A stretch of DNA of 64,000 nucleotides from Avoscillospira sp045580485 (GCA_045580485.1 JAZNNW010000145.1:24636-88635); one strand, 5' to 3'; counted from the stretch's first letter, positions 53,186-62,616 are shown. Numbers and translations: made by a program. Notes: generated from the letters alone by a model not told the origin.

Positions 53186-53215
53186 AAAAAAATCCCTGTG
53201 GACAGGCCACAGGGA
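53186..53215 (-). terminator. Terminator after the FtsW/RodA gene
   Basis: TCCCTGTGG and CCACAGGGA around ACAGG, with a T-run (minus strand) beyond. Confidence 0.8.
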
Positions 53216-53220
53216 TCAAC

Positions 53221-54363
53221 TTATGTTCTTGGGCGAATATATCGGGCGTTGGCATCGGGAGCAGGACGCATGTGAATGCCGGAGACCACCCCCATGGAAA
53301 GGAACATGGTCACAATGGAAGAACCGCCGTAGCTGATAAAGGGCAGGGTCAGACCGATGACCGGCAGGATGCCCAGACACATACCCACATTGATGATGAT
53401 TTGGAACAGAAGCATACCGGCGATACCGATGCAGATCATGCGGTTCATGTAGTTGCCGGATTTAACGCCAACATAAATACAGCGCAGAACGATAGCGGAA
53501 AGCAGCAGCAGCACCACGATACAGCCCAGCATACCCAATTCCTCTGCAATGGCAGAGAAAATGAAGTCCGTGTGCTGTGCGCCCATGGCCTTACCCTTGA
53601 CCATGGTGCCCTGATACAGTCCCTGTCCGGAGATACCGCCGTTCTGAATGTAGCGCAGAGAACGCTCTGTCTGCCAATAGGTATCGGGGTCCAGAGAGGG
53701 GTTAAACAGGACAAGGATTCGGTTCTTGTGATAATCCTCCAGCAGTGACCACAGAATGGGTGCGGCGGCGACGATACCGCCCAGTGCAGCCACGAACCAC
53801 ATGAGGTTGATACCGCCCACAAATGCCATGACCACAAAAATGAAGATGTAAGTCAGAGCAACACCCAGGTCAGAGGAGAGGTAGATGATCAGACCGAAGA
53901 AGAACAGCGTCAGAAGTGTCATTTTGCCCACATTGATGGGCTTGGAAAGGCTGTTCTGGTTGACGGACATGGTTTTGGCAAGGATGATGATAAAGAAAAT
54001 CTTGCAGATTTCCGCCGGCTGCATATCAATGCCAATGAAAGGCACGGAGAGCCAGCTCTTGTTACCGGAGCCGTTGTCCTGGCCCCAGAAAAACAGCATA
54101 CCGATGAACGCCAGACAGAATATGATCAGCAGCTCCCGTCGTTCTGCAATGATATCCACATCAATGAGGGTCAAAACGATATAGATAATGACGCCGAGAA
54201 TCAGAGCAGCTGTCTGAACAGTGACATGACGGCTGCCGCCCATGGCGGCGGTGGCGCTGGAGATAACGACAATACCGAAAATGGTGGTGACGATGCAGAG
54301 CAGCAGCAGAACCATATCGGCTTTTTTCACAAAATCGCTGATGGCACGACCAACAGACCGCAT
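53221..54363 (-). CDS. FtsW/RodA-type peptidoglycan glycosyltransferase
   Basis: 380 residues with ten or so membrane helices. SEDS motifs: MQPAEICKIFF, SSDLGVALTY, GGISGQGLYQG, HTDFIFSAIAEELG and PFISYGGSS. The length and sequence fit RodA rather than FtsW, but the genes are hard to separate by eye. It polymerises lipid II at the membrane. AAAGGAGGTG precedes the ATG. Confidence 0.85.
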   Translation of the reverse strand: MRSVGRAISDFVKKADMVLLLLCIVTTIFGIVVISSATAAMGGSRHVTVQTAALILGVIIYIVLTLIDVDIIAERRELLIIFCLAFIGMLFFWGQDNGSGNKSWLSVPFIGIDMQPAEICKIFFIIILAKTMSVNQNSLSKPINVGKMTLLTLFFFGLIIYLSSDLGVALTYIFIFVVMAFVGGINLMWFVAALGGIVAAAPILWSLLEDYHKNRILVLFNPSLDPDTYWQTERSLRYIQNGGISGQGLYQGTMVKGKAMGAQHTDFIFSAIAEELGMLGCIVVLLLLSAIVLRCIYVGVKSGNYMNRMICIGIAGMLLFQIIINVGMCLGILPVIGLTLPFISYGGSSIVTMFLSMGVVSGIHMRPAPDANARYIRPRT

Positions 54364-54429
54364 GGCGCACCTCCTTTCAACTCCGACTATTTTAACAGAA
54401 TTTCATGGGGATGTAAACACAAAGATACT

Positions 54430-54458
54430 TTGCAAAAATGTCCATTGTGTGATAAAAT
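54430..54458 (+). promoter_or_regulatory. Promoter of the tsaE-tsaB-upp operon
   Basis: TTGCAA (54430-54435), 17-bp spacer, TAAAAT (54453-54458). Confidence 0.55.
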
Positions 54459-54486
54459 AAGAAAAAATTTTGAAAAGAGGAATATG

Positions 54487-54924
54487 ATGCAGTATTTGAC
54501 CCATGGGCCGGAGGAAACAGAGGCTTTGGGCGAAAAGCTGGCAGGCAGACTGTGTCCCGGTGATATCATTGCCTATTACGGTGATCTTGGGGCGGGAAAG
54601 ACAGCCTTTACCCGTGGCCTTGCACGGGGACTTGGCATCCATGAGCCTGTGACCAGCCCAACTTATACCATCGTCAATGAATATCTGCAGGGGAGAATGC
54701 CCCTGTTCCATTTCGATATGTACCGGCTGGAATCTGCCGATGATCTGTTCGATATCGGTTGGGAGGATTATCTGGAGCGTGGCGGTGTCTGCGCTGTGGA
54801 GTGGAGCGAAAATGTGGAGGAAGCACTGGAAGGTGCCATCCGAGTCCGCATCTGCCGCCTGAATGATACAGACCGTCAGATCACCGTAGAAGGAGGCGAA
54901 CACCATGCTGATCTTGGCCTTTGA
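54487..54924 (+). CDS. tsaE: tRNA t6A modification ATPase TsaE
   Basis: 145 residues starting at ATG 54487, the second of two adjacent ATGs, which fits AGAGG. Walker A GDLGAGKTAF, then SPTYTIVNEY and HFDMYRLESADDL. It helps TsaB-TsaD make t6A in tRNAs. It overlaps tsaB by 20 bases, so they are coupled. Confidence 0.94.
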   Translation: MQYLTHGPEETEALGEKLAGRLCPGDIIAYYGDLGAGKTAFTRGLARGLGIHEPVTSPTYTIVNEYLQGRMPLFHFDMYRLESADDLFDIGWEDYLERGGVCAVEWSENVEEALEGAIRVRICRLNDTDRQITVEGGEHHADLGL

Positions 54925-55609
54925 GACTTCTGCAAAAGCCGTCAGTGTGGCTTTGCTGCAGGATGGAAAGCTGTTAGGGGAATATCTGCAAAACAGCGGT
55001 CAGACCCACAGCCGCACTCTGATGAAGCTGGCGGAAAACCTGCTTCATAACTGCGATCTTGCGCCAAAGGATGTGGATGCAGTAGCCTGTGCTGCCGGTC
55101 CCGGCAGCTTTACCGGTGTCCGAATCGGCGTTTCTGCTGCCAAGGGCTTTGCCTGGGGACTGGAGCTGCCCTGCGTAGGTGTCTCTACTTTGGAGGGGAT
55201 GGTCCGTGGCGTTGCTGTGGCTGACGGCGTTTACTGCGCCGCTATGGATGCCAGACGCAGTCAGGTCTATACGGCTTTGTTCCAAATGGACAATGGAATT
55301 CTGAGCCGTCTGACGGAGGATATGGCCATCTCCCTGGAAGAACTGAGATCTTTGCTGGAAAAACACGAAAAACCGAAATTTCTGGTTGGAGATGGTGCGG
55401 CTCTGTGTTATAATAACCTTCAGAGCAATGTTTCCGATCTGGTTCTGCTGCCGGAGCATCTGCGGATGCAGCGTGCGTCCGGTACGGCATTGGCGGCTTG
55501 GGAACAGCTTTCTGCCGGTGAACGACCCAGTGGGGCGGAATTGACGCCCAACTATCTGCGTCTGAGCCAGGCGGAACGGGAACGAATGAATAAACAGAAA
55601 ATGGAGTGA
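54905..55609 (+). CDS. tsaB: tRNA t6A modification protein TsaB
   Basis: 234 residues. ILAFETSAKAVSVAL at the start, AGPGSFTGVRIG and the ASKHK-type fold; it is the scaffold of the t6A complex. The frame overlaps tsaE and is followed by upp after 7 bases. Confidence 0.93.
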   Translation: MLILAFETSAKAVSVALLQDGKLLGEYLQNSGQTHSRTLMKLAENLLHNCDLAPKDVDAVACAAGPGSFTGVRIGVSAAKGFAWGLELPCVGVSTLEGMVRGVAVADGVYCAAMDARRSQVYTALFQMDNGILSRLTEDMAISLEELRSLLEKHEKPKFLVGDGAALCYNNLQSNVSDLVLLPEHLRMQRASGTALAAWEQLSAGERPSGAELTPNYLRLSQAERERMNKQKME

Positions 55610-55616
55610 AAACTTT

Positions 55617-56246
55617 ATGGCAACTGTTCATGTATTGGATCATCCTCTGCTGCAGCACAAGGTCTCCATCCTTCGGGATGAGAATACCGGCGTCAAGGAA
55701 TTCCGTGAGATCGTCGGCGAGATCGCAGCCCTTATGTGCTATGAGGCTACCCGCAATCTTCCTACCAAGGAAGTCACTGTCCAGACCCCTATTGCAGAGG
55801 CTAAGGTCAAGGTTCTGGCAGGCAAGAAGCTGGCCATTGTGCCCATCCTCCGTGCCGGTCTGGGTATGGTGGATACCATCGTGGATCTGATTCCCTCTGC
55901 AAAGATCGGTCACATCGGTCTGTTCCGTGACCCGGAGACCCACGAGCCCGTGAAGTATTACTGCAAGATGCCCCCGGATATCGCTGAGCGTCATGTGTTC
56001 GTGGTGGACCCCATGCTGGCTACCGGCGGCTCTGCTTCCGATGCCATCACCTTCATCAAGGAGTATGGCTGCACCAATATTACCCTTATGAATATCATCG
56101 CTGCCCCCGAAGGCGTTGCCAAGGTGCAGGCCGATCATCCCGATGTGGAGATCTTCGTGGCTGCCATGGATGAAAAGCTCAACGATCATGCCTACATTGT
56201 CCCCGGTCTGGGCGATGCCGGTGACAGAATCTTTGGTACAAAGTGA
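55617..56246 (+). CDS. upp: Uracil phosphoribosyltransferase
   Basis: 209 residues, the family length. PRPP site DPMLATGGSASDAI, with PILRAGLGMVD and the C-terminal YIVPGLGDAGDR. It salvages uracil to UMP. The Shine-Dalgarno is weak (AATGGAGTG). Last gene of the tsaE-tsaB-upp run. Confidence 0.96.
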   Translation: MATVHVLDHPLLQHKVSILRDENTGVKEFREIVGEIAALMCYEATRNLPTKEVTVQTPIAEAKVKVLAGKKLAIVPILRAGLGMVDTIVDLIPSAKIGHIGLFRDPETHEPVKYYCKMPPDIAERHVFVVDPMLATGGSASDAITFIKEYGCTNITLMNIIAAPEGVAKVQADHPDVEIFVAAMDEKLNDHAYIVPGLGDAGDRIFGTK

Positions 56247-56249
56247 TAA

Positions 56250-56278
56250 TTGACTTGTCCTTTGTAAATTTGTATACT
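56250..56278 (+). promoter_or_regulatory. Promoter of the NifU-like/GGGtGRT pair
   Basis: TTGACT (56250-56255), 17-bp spacer, TATACT (56273-56278). A short stem, AGAAAAC/GTTTTCT, lies in the leader. Confidence 0.7.
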
Positions 56279-56349
56279 ACATGTGAGAAAACCGGGTGTT
56301 TTCTGCCCAAAACATAAATTGGTAAATTTTTGGAAAGGAAGAAATCGAT

Positions 56350-57042
56350 ATGATCTATTCTACCGAAGTACAGCATATGTGTCCTGTCGCTAAGGGCGCA
56401 TATCACGGTCCTGCTCCCATTCCCGAAGAGGGCAAGTGGGTCCAGGCAAAGCAAATCAGCGACATTTCCGGCTTCACCCACGGTGTGGGCTGGTGCGCAC
56501 CTCAGCAGGGCGCCTGCAAGCTGACTCTGAATGTCAAGGAAGGCGTCATCGAAGAAGCTCTGGTCGAGACTCTGGGCTGCTCCGGTATGACCCACTCCGC
56601 TGCTATGGCTTCCGAAATTCTCATCGGCAAGACCATTCTGGAAGCTCTGAACACTGACCTGGTCTGCGACGCCATCAACACCGCTATGCGTGAGCTGTTC
56701 CTGCAGATCGTTTACGGTCGTACCCAGTCCGCTTTCTCCGAAGACGGTCTGGCTGTGGGTGCTTCTCTGGAGGACCTGGGCAAGGGTCTGCGTTCTCAGG
56801 TCGGCACCATGTTCGCCACCAAGGAAAAGGGACCCCGCTATCTGGAAATGGCAGAAGGCTATGTCACCCGCGTTGCCCTGAACAAGGACAATGAGATCAC
56901 CGGCTACGAATTCATCAACCTCGGCAAGATGATGGACTTCATCAAGAAGGGCGACGAGCCCGCTGAGGCCATGAAGAAGGCCCAGGGTCACTATGGTCAG
57001 TTTGAAAACGCTGCCAAGTACATCGACCCCCGTCACGAATAA
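56350..57042 (+). CDS. NifU-like iron-sulfur scaffold protein
   Basis: 230 residues. The N-terminal half is like the NifU/IscU scaffold: WCAPQQGACKLTLNVKEGVI and TLGCSGMTHSAAMASE with three conserved Cys. The rest is a unique C-terminal part (EGYVTRVALNKDNEIT). Codon use is biased toward highly expressed genes. It is followed after 15 bases by the GGGtGRT gene. The pair seems to be one functional unit. Confidence 0.8.
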   Translation: MIYSTEVQHMCPVAKGAYHGPAPIPEEGKWVQAKQISDISGFTHGVGWCAPQQGACKLTLNVKEGVIEEALVETLGCSGMTHSAAMASEILIGKTILEALNTDLVCDAINTAMRELFLQIVYGRTQSAFSEDGLAVGASLEDLGKGLRSQVGTMFATKEKGPRYLEMAEGYVTRVALNKDNEITGYEFINLGKMMDFIKKGDEPAEAMKKAQGHYGQFENAAKYIDPRHE

Positions 57043-57057
57043 GAGGAGGACAGGAAA

Positions 57058-58056
57058 ATGGCTTTGTTTGAAAGTTACGAAAGAAGAATTGGCAAAATCA
57101 ATGGTGTCCTCGCTCAGTACGGCATCGGCTCCGTGGAAGAGTGCCGTGAGATCTGTAAGGCCAAGGGCTTTGATCCCTATGAGACTGTTAAGGGCATCCA
57201 GCCCATCTGCTTCGAGAATGTTTGCTGGGCTTACTGCGTAGGCGCTGCCATCGCAATCAAGAAGGGCGTCAAGAACGCAGCCGAGGCTGCCAAGGCCATC
57301 GGTGAAGGCCTGCAGGCTTTCTGCATCGATGGTTCCGTCGCTGAGGACCGCAAGGTCGGTCTGGGCCACGGCAATCTGGGCGCTATGCTGCTGTCCGATG
57401 AGTCCAAGTGCTTCGCCTTCCTGGCTGGCCACGAGTCCTTCGCTGCTGCTGAAGGAGCCATCGGTATCGTCAGAAACGCCAACAAGGCTCGTAAGGAGCC
57501 CCTGCGTGTTATTCTGAACGGTCTGGGCAAGGACGCTGCTCAGATCATCTCCCGTATCAACGGCTTCACCTATGTCCAGACCCAGTTCGACTATGCCACC
57601 GGCAAGGTCAATGTGGTTCGTGAAGTCCGCTACTCCGAGACCGAGCGTGCAAATGTCCGCTGCTACGGTGCTGACGATGTCCGTGAAGGCGTCGCCATCA
57701 TGCATCTGGAAGGCGTTGATGTTTCCATCACCGGTAACTCCACCAACCCCACCCGCTTCCAGCATCCTGTCGCCGGCACTTACAAGAAGGAGTGCATCGA
57801 GCAGGGCAAGAAGTACTTCTCCGTTGCTTCCGGTGGCGGCACCGGCCGTACCCTGCATCCCGATAACATGGCTGCAGGCCCCGCTTCCTACGGTCTGACC
57901 GATACCATGGGCCGTATGCACGGTGATGCTCAGTTCGCAGGCTCTTCCTCCGTCCCTGCCCATGTTGAAATGATGGGCTTCCTGGGCGCAGGCAACAACC
58001 CCATGGTCGGCATGACTGTCGCCGTGGCCGTTGCAGTTGAGCAGGCTCTGAAGTAA
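57058..58056 (+). CDS. GGGtGRT protein (function unknown)
   Basis: 332 residues carrying the motif that names the family, SGGGTGRTLHP (about residues 260-270), with Cys-containing segments (ECREICKAKGF, ICFENVCWAYC) near the N-terminus that could bind a metal or cluster. The codon use is strongly biased, as for abundant proteins. It is linked to a NifU-like protein in the same operon, which suggests Fe-S or redox metabolism. The family has no established function. Confidence 0.87.
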   Translation: MALFESYERRIGKINGVLAQYGIGSVEECREICKAKGFDPYETVKGIQPICFENVCWAYCVGAAIAIKKGVKNAAEAAKAIGEGLQAFCIDGSVAEDRKVGLGHGNLGAMLLSDESKCFAFLAGHESFAAAEGAIGIVRNANKARKEPLRVILNGLGKDAAQIISRINGFTYVQTQFDYATGKVNVVREVRYSETERANVRCYGADDVREGVAIMHLEGVDVSITGNSTNPTRFQHPVAGTYKKECIEQGKKYFSVASGGGTGRTLHPDNMAAGPASYGLTDTMGRMHGDAQFAGSSSVPAHVEMMGFLGAGNNPMVGMTVAVAVAVEQALK

Positions 58057-58070
58057 GATTAAAAACCTTT

Positions 58071-58104
58071 AAACCCCGGAAGTCATCTGACTTCCGGGGT
58101 TTTT
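58071..58104 (+). terminator. Terminator after the GGGtGRT gene
   Basis: A 15-bp perfect stem, AAACCCCGGAAGTCA with its complement, then TTTCC. Confidence 0.9.
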
Positions 58105-58107
58105 CCG

Positions 58108-58136
58108 TTGAAAATCATGCTAAAGTGGCTTATAAT
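58108..58136 (+). promoter_or_regulatory. Promoter of the histidine phosphatase gene
   Basis: TTGAAA (58108-58113), 17-bp spacer, full TATAAT (58131-58136). Confidence 0.75.
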
Positions 58137-58166
58137 ATAGAAAATTAGTCGATATGGAGAAATACC

Positions 58167-58895
58167 ATGAAGCTTTTGATTATTCGCCACGGTGATCCCA
58201 ATTATGCTATTGATTCCTTGACCCCTGTTGGCTGGGAGGAAGCGCGCCTTTTGGCTGATCGTATTGCAAAATTGGATGTGAAAGCCTTTTATGTTTCGCC
58301 TCTGGGCAGGGCGCAGGATACTGCTTCTCTGACTTTGCAGAAAATGAACCGAACAGCAGAAACCCTTCCGTGGCTGCGGGAATTTTCTGCCCGGGTCGTA
58401 AGACCGAATAAGACGGAACCCGGTGTTGCGTGGGACTGGCTGCCGCAGGACTGGACAGCGGAACCTCACTTTTTCACTGCGGAAGACTGGACGAAGCCGG
58501 AGGCCTATGAAAATGCCAATGTTGCGGCTCTTGCTAAAGAGGTCACAGATGGTCTGGATGCGTTGCTGACGAAACATGGCTACCGTCGTGACGGAAAAAT
58601 CTATCGGGCAGAGCAGTCTAATGAGGATACGGTTGTTCTGTTTTGCCATTTCGGTGTGGAATGCGTCATGCTGGGACATCTTCTCAATATTTCCCCTGTA
58701 CTTCTCTGGCATGGTACCTGTGCTGCACCGACTTCCGTTACCACCTTGACCACGGAAGAACGGCGGGAGGGGATTGCTTATTTCCGGATGAATGCCTTTG
58801 GAGATACCTCTCATCTTTATGCCAGCGGACAGGAACCTTCTTTCGCCGCCCGGTTCTGTGAAACCTATGCCAATACCGATCAGCGCCATGATTGA
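58167..58895 (+). CDS. Histidine phosphatase family protein
   Basis: 242 residues. LLIIRHGDPNY (catalytic His), SPLGRAQDTASLT, and the second His in FCHFGVECVML. The middle has an insertion rich in Trp (WDWLPQDWTAEPHFF). Substrate is unknown. Its own promoter and terminator suggest a single-gene unit. Confidence 0.87.
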   Translation: MKLLIIRHGDPNYAIDSLTPVGWEEARLLADRIAKLDVKAFYVSPLGRAQDTASLTLQKMNRTAETLPWLREFSARVVRPNKTEPGVAWDWLPQDWTAEPHFFTAEDWTKPEAYENANVAALAKEVTDGLDALLTKHGYRRDGKIYRAEQSNEDTVVLFCHFGVECVMLGHLLNISPVLLWHGTCAAPTSVTTLTTEERREGIAYFRMNAFGDTSHLYASGQEPSFAARFCETYANTDQRHD

Positions 58896-58917
58896 GCAGG
58901 CTCTGTAAAAGTTATAG

Positions 58918-58939
58918 GGGGCGGTCATTTGACCGCCCC
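58918..58939. terminator. Bidirectional terminator
   Basis: GGGGCGGTCA and TGACCGCCCC around TT, with T residues beyond, between convergent genes. Confidence 0.8.
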
Positions 58940-58946
58940 TTTATCT

Positions 58947-60284
58947 TTATAATCGCTTCTTCTGATAAATATAATACGGAATCATAACTGTCAGCAATGC
59001 GCCCAGCCATGCAATGGGCTCTGCCAGGAACAGAGCATTGCTGCCCATCCAGAGAAAGACTACCTTGCCCATGAACACACGGCACACACATTCTGCGATA
59101 CCGGAGAGCATGGACCAACTGGAGATCGCCATAGCCTGCAAAGCATTTCTGTAAATGTGGATCAGATACAAAATCACAAGGCAGACTGCCAGAATGGTCA
59201 GATATTCCACCGAAATGGCGAGGGCTTCCGGTCCGCCGGGCTGGTGAATATCCAAAAACAGCCGGGGGATATACTCCTTGGCAAACAGCGTTGCAGTCAT
59301 GATAATCAAAGCAAGGACGATGACAATGTATGCACCTGTCCGTGTGCCTTTTTTGACACGATCCAGCTTGCCTGCACCGTAGTTCTGAGAAAGGAAGGTG
59401 GAGCAGGCCAGACCAACGGAGAAGGAACTGCTTTCCAACAGTCCGTAAACCTTGTTGGTGGCAGTATAACCGGCAATAAAATTACTGCCCTGAATGTTGA
59501 CAGAGGACTGCAAAAGGATACCGCCTACAGAAATAGCCACATGCTGCATACACAGAGGAACGGAGAAGAACAGCAGATCCTTGACCCGTTTTCCGTCAAG
59601 CTGCCAAGTGTCCTCGGTCAACTCAATACATTCGATCTTCTTCAGCTGTGCCAGACAGTAGAGGAAGGACACCAACTGGGAAGAGACGGAGGCGATGGCT
59701 GCGCCTGCGATGCCCCAATGAAACGCAAAGACAAACAGCAGATCCAAGCCGATGTTCAGAAGGGCAGCGATGACCATAGCGATGAGAGGAGATTTTCCGT
59801 CACCGAAGGCTCTCAGAAAGGATGCTGCCAGATTGTAGGCTGCCACCACCAAAGTACCGCCGACCATGATCCGCAGATAGGTGCAGGCACCGTCCATGAT
59901 ATCAGTCGGCGTGTTCAACAGGGTCAGAGCCGGGCGAACTGTCAGCAGACCGATTACGGTCAGCAAACCGCCGATGACAAGGGTCAAAATGGCGGACATA
60001 GCGATGGTCTTGTTCATATCCCGGTAGTTCTTGTCGCCGAAATACCGGGCTACAAAGGTGGAAAAACCCTGTGTCAAGCCCATGACGGACCAGAGAATCA
60101 GCCAATAGCACCAGTCGGTGGCACCAACTGCTGCCAATGCCTGCACGCCCACGCCTCTGCCAACAATGGCGGCGTCGGCGATGGTATAAAGCTGCTGACC
60201 GAAATTGGTGATAATCAGCGGCAGGGCAAAGGTCAGTATATGTTTTGTGGGACTGCCCACAGTCATATCAGTGGTTCTGCTCAT
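58947..60284 (-). CDS. MATE family efflux transporter
   Basis: 445 residues with 12 membrane helices. ATG 60284 (MSRTTDMTVGSPTKHILTFA) is chosen for GAGGA before it. MATE patterns: FALPLIITNFGQQLYTIADAAIVGR and, after the central loop, VPLCMQHVAISVGGILLQ. It exports cations or drugs against a Na+ or H+ gradient. Substrate is unknown. Confidence 0.93.
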   Translation of the reverse strand: MSRTTDMTVGSPTKHILTFALPLIITNFGQQLYTIADAAIVGRGVGVQALAAVGATDWCYWLILWSVMGLTQGFSTFVARYFGDKNYRDMNKTIAMSAILTLVIGGLLTVIGLLTVRPALTLLNTPTDIMDGACTYLRIMVGGTLVVAAYNLAASFLRAFGDGKSPLIAMVIAALLNIGLDLLFVFAFHWGIAGAAIASVSSQLVSFLYCLAQLKKIECIELTEDTWQLDGKRVKDLLFFSVPLCMQHVAISVGGILLQSSVNIQGSNFIAGYTATNKVYGLLESSSFSVGLACSTFLSQNYGAGKLDRVKKGTRTGAYIVIVLALIIMTATLFAKEYIPRLFLDIHQPGGPEALAISVEYLTILAVCLVILYLIHIYRNALQAMAISSWSMLSGIAECVCRVFMGKVVFLWMGSNALFLAEPIAWLGALLTVMIPYYIYQKKRL

Positions 60285-60299
60285 AGTGTTCCTCATTCT

Positions 60300-60329
60300 A
60301 AATGCTCCGCCTGTACAGGCGGAGCATTT
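60300..60329 (-). terminator. Terminator after the alpha-galactosidase gene
   Basis: A perfect 15-bp stem, AAATGCTCCGCCTGT with its complement. It separates the GH36 gene from the downstream MATE gene. Confidence 0.75.
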
Positions 60330-60343
60330 GAAGGTTTCAGTTT

Positions 60344-62452
60344 TTATTTCTTCAGATAAACAGCACCGGCAGTGAAGGGCTTGCAGCCAGACACAGTTAC
60401 GGTGGTACCGTTCACATGGATGTTATCGCCATAGAAGCTGTCAGCAACAGTGAAGCCGGCAGGAATTTCAAAGGTGCAATCCTGCATATCATCAGCAAAG
60501 GCATGGTAAACGATGAGCATCTCGTCATCGGTCTGACGGGTCAGCACCTGGACGCCTTCGGGATGACGCATGGAAGCGCTGCGGTTGCCGTAGAGCTTGG
60601 AACGACCGTCTTCGATGATGTTTTCCAGATTGCCGTAGAACTTCATGGCTTCTTCAATCATGACCTTCTGCCACTCGGCCAGCTCGTCCAGCTTACCGGA
60701 CAGGCAGACACGGCCAAGGAAGAGAGCGGCCAGAGAGTAGCGCAGACGATCCTCACTGTCGTCACCGTGGACAACAGCCCACACACCGCTCTGAGCAGGC
60801 AGCAGCACATAGTGCAGGTTGGCTGCGATGTAGGGGATTTCCACGCATTCGTGGGCATCGGAGAAGGAGCAGATGGCGGAAGCTGTCAGCATACTGGGCT
60901 CATTGCGATGGCCGCCTGCTGCGCAGTTTTCAATGACCAGACCGGGAATTTCCTGCTTCATCTTCAGGAAGAAGTCACGGCAATACAGCTGATGCTGACG
61001 CAGACCTTCGGCACCGGACTCGGCGCCATCGACCCAAGTGCCGATATTGTCGTTGTAGTCCACCTTGATGTAACCGAAGTCGTTGTCTTTCATCATCTTG
61101 ATGACGCGCTCATACAGATGATCCTGCACATCCTGACGGCGGAAGTCCCAGAAGGAACGGCGGTTCCATGTTTTCAGAACCTGTCCCTCAAAGGTCAAGT
61201 GCATATGGTCATATTCCTTCTCGTACAGGGGAGAGCCGTCGGTGGTGACCTCGTGCTCGAACCAGATGCCGGGAATCATGCCCATGTCACGGATCTCACG
61301 GTTCATTTCCTTCATATTGGGGAACTTTTCCGTATTGATGATCCATTCGCCGTTACCGGCCTGGCAGTTCTTGCCGCCGGTCCAACCGGCATCACAGACC
61401 ATGTATCTGACACCGTAACGCTTGGCTTCTCTGGCGTAGTTCAGGAACTTCTCCTGAGTGGGCTTGCCCCAGGTGGCGCAGTATTCGTTGTAGGCAATGG
61501 GAAGACCCTTTTCTTCGCCGTAGGCCCAGCGGGCAGGCTTCATCATGTCGGTCAGGTTGGCACAGACATCCAACAGGTCCACATCGGAGGTGGCAACATA
61601 AGCCTTGGGAGCGGTGAACTGTTCACCGGCCTTGATGTTCTTCACCCAACCGCAGAATTCACGGTCACCGAGACCGCCGGTAAAGGAAACGGCGTCGTCC
61701 CAACGGGTGACTTCCATCATCCAGGTGGAGTTGCAGGCGATCTGTGCGCCCCAGAACACATTGACGGACTTGTCTTCGATCACTGCAGTGGGGAAGTACT
61801 TTTTAGTGGGCCAGCTGCCACGGGTGCCGAAGCGCTCGTACTGGTTCAGCTGCTGCCAGCCGGGCCAACCCTTTTCCAGAGATAGCTCTTCAAAGGACTG
61901 ACAAACGGGCTTTGCCTCCTTACTGGGGCCGCCAAGGAAACGGTGCAGGTTGTAGCAGTTGGGTGCATCGTCCATATGGAAGGGAGAGAGATTATCCAGA
62001 GAGAAGCTGGAGAGCATATCGATTCTGACATCTTCCTTGGAAGCGTTGATAAAGGTGCTCTCCACCTCAAAACCGCCCAGACCGTCCACATAGGTCAGAG
62101 TGTGCAGCAGCTGACAGCCACGGACGGTGTTCATAAGGGTCTTGACGATCTTGCGGTCGCCTTCTTCAATCAGCTCCTGAGAGACCAACTCGCACTTTTC
62201 GTCGATGGCCTTGGAGGTGTGACCGGGATAGGTGGTGTATTCGCCAACAATGTGGCTGTGAACCAGCTTGCCCAGATAGAAGCCATGAGTGTAAATGTTT
62301 CTGGGATTAAACTTTTCTTCGGGAACAGTCCAGGGACGCAGGAGCTGATCCTTCTTGGATTCGGGATAGAGAAGCATGGAGACATTTTTGTCGTCGTCCA
62401 GCAGATACTCCACATAGGTTTTGCCAAAATGATATGTCTTAAATACTTCCAC
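60344..62452 (-). CDS. GH36 family alpha-galactosidase
   Basis: 702 residues from GTG 62452 (MEVFKTYHFGKTYVEYLL). Barrel segments: VCDAGWTGG and YIKVDYNDNIG (nucleophile Asp); CAAGGHRNEPSMLTAS and SFSDAHE (acid/base Asp). It cleaves terminal alpha-galactose from plant or mucin glycans. No signal peptide, so cytoplasmic. The ribosome binding site sits in a hairpin arm (62459-62488). Confidence 0.9.
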   Translation of the reverse strand: MEVFKTYHFGKTYVEYLLDDDKNVSMLLYPESKKDQLLRPWTVPEEKFNPRNIYTHGFYLGKLVHSHIVGEYTTYPGHTSKAIDEKCELVSQELIEEGDRKIVKTLMNTVRGCQLLHTLTYVDGLGGFEVESTFINASKEDVRIDMLSSFSLDNLSPFHMDDAPNCYNLHRFLGGPSKEAKPVCQSFEELSLEKGWPGWQQLNQYERFGTRGSWPTKKYFPTAVIEDKSVNVFWGAQIACNSTWMMEVTRWDDAVSFTGGLGDREFCGWVKNIKAGEQFTAPKAYVATSDVDLLDVCANLTDMMKPARWAYGEEKGLPIAYNEYCATWGKPTQEKFLNYAREAKRYGVRYMVCDAGWTGGKNCQAGNGEWIINTEKFPNMKEMNREIRDMGMIPGIWFEHEVTTDGSPLYEKEYDHMHLTFEGQVLKTWNRRSFWDFRRQDVQDHLYERVIKMMKDNDFGYIKVDYNDNIGTWVDGAESGAEGLRQHQLYCRDFFLKMKQEIPGLVIENCAAGGHRNEPSMLTASAICSFSDAHECVEIPYIAANLHYVLLPAQSGVWAVVHGDDSEDRLRYSLAALFLGRVCLSGKLDELAEWQKVMIEEAMKFYGNLENIIEDGRSKLYGNRSASMRHPEGVQVLTRQTDDEMLIVYHAFADDMQDCTFEIPAGFTVADSFYGDNIHVNGTTVTVSGCKPFTAGAVYLKK

Positions 62453-62458
62453 GATAAT

Positions 62459-62488
62459 ACCTCGCTTTCGCTTTTTACATAGCGAGGT
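62459..62488 (-). promoter_or_regulatory. Hairpin hiding the alpha-galactosidase ribosome binding site
   Basis: On the minus strand ACCTCGCT (62488-62481) pairs with AGCGAGGT (62466-62459). The second arm holds the GAGGT that would bind the ribosome, 6 bases before GTG. A TATAAT lies just upstream (62492-62497 minus). Folding could limit translation. Confidence 0.45.
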
Positions 62489-62566
62489 CATTATATCATA
62501 ACAGTGCCTGGAATAGCTACATGAAAAGTGGAAAATATTGAAAAAATTTAAGAAATTTTGCTTATA

Positions 62567-62595
62567 TTGCCATGCCTCCGTCATTGTGTTATAAT
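62567..62595 (+). promoter_or_regulatory. Promoter of the HAD phosphatase gene
   Basis: TTGCCA (62567-62572), 17-bp spacer, TATAAT (62590-62595). Confidence 0.65.
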
Positions 62596-62616
62596 AAGGC
62601 GAAAGCTGGTGAAGTT

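Noticed and set aside
56179..57963. 594-codon minus-strand ORF opposite the NifU-like/GGGtGRT pair
   Set aside because: It arises from strong codon bias of two genuine plus-strand genes with known motifs. No ribosome site.
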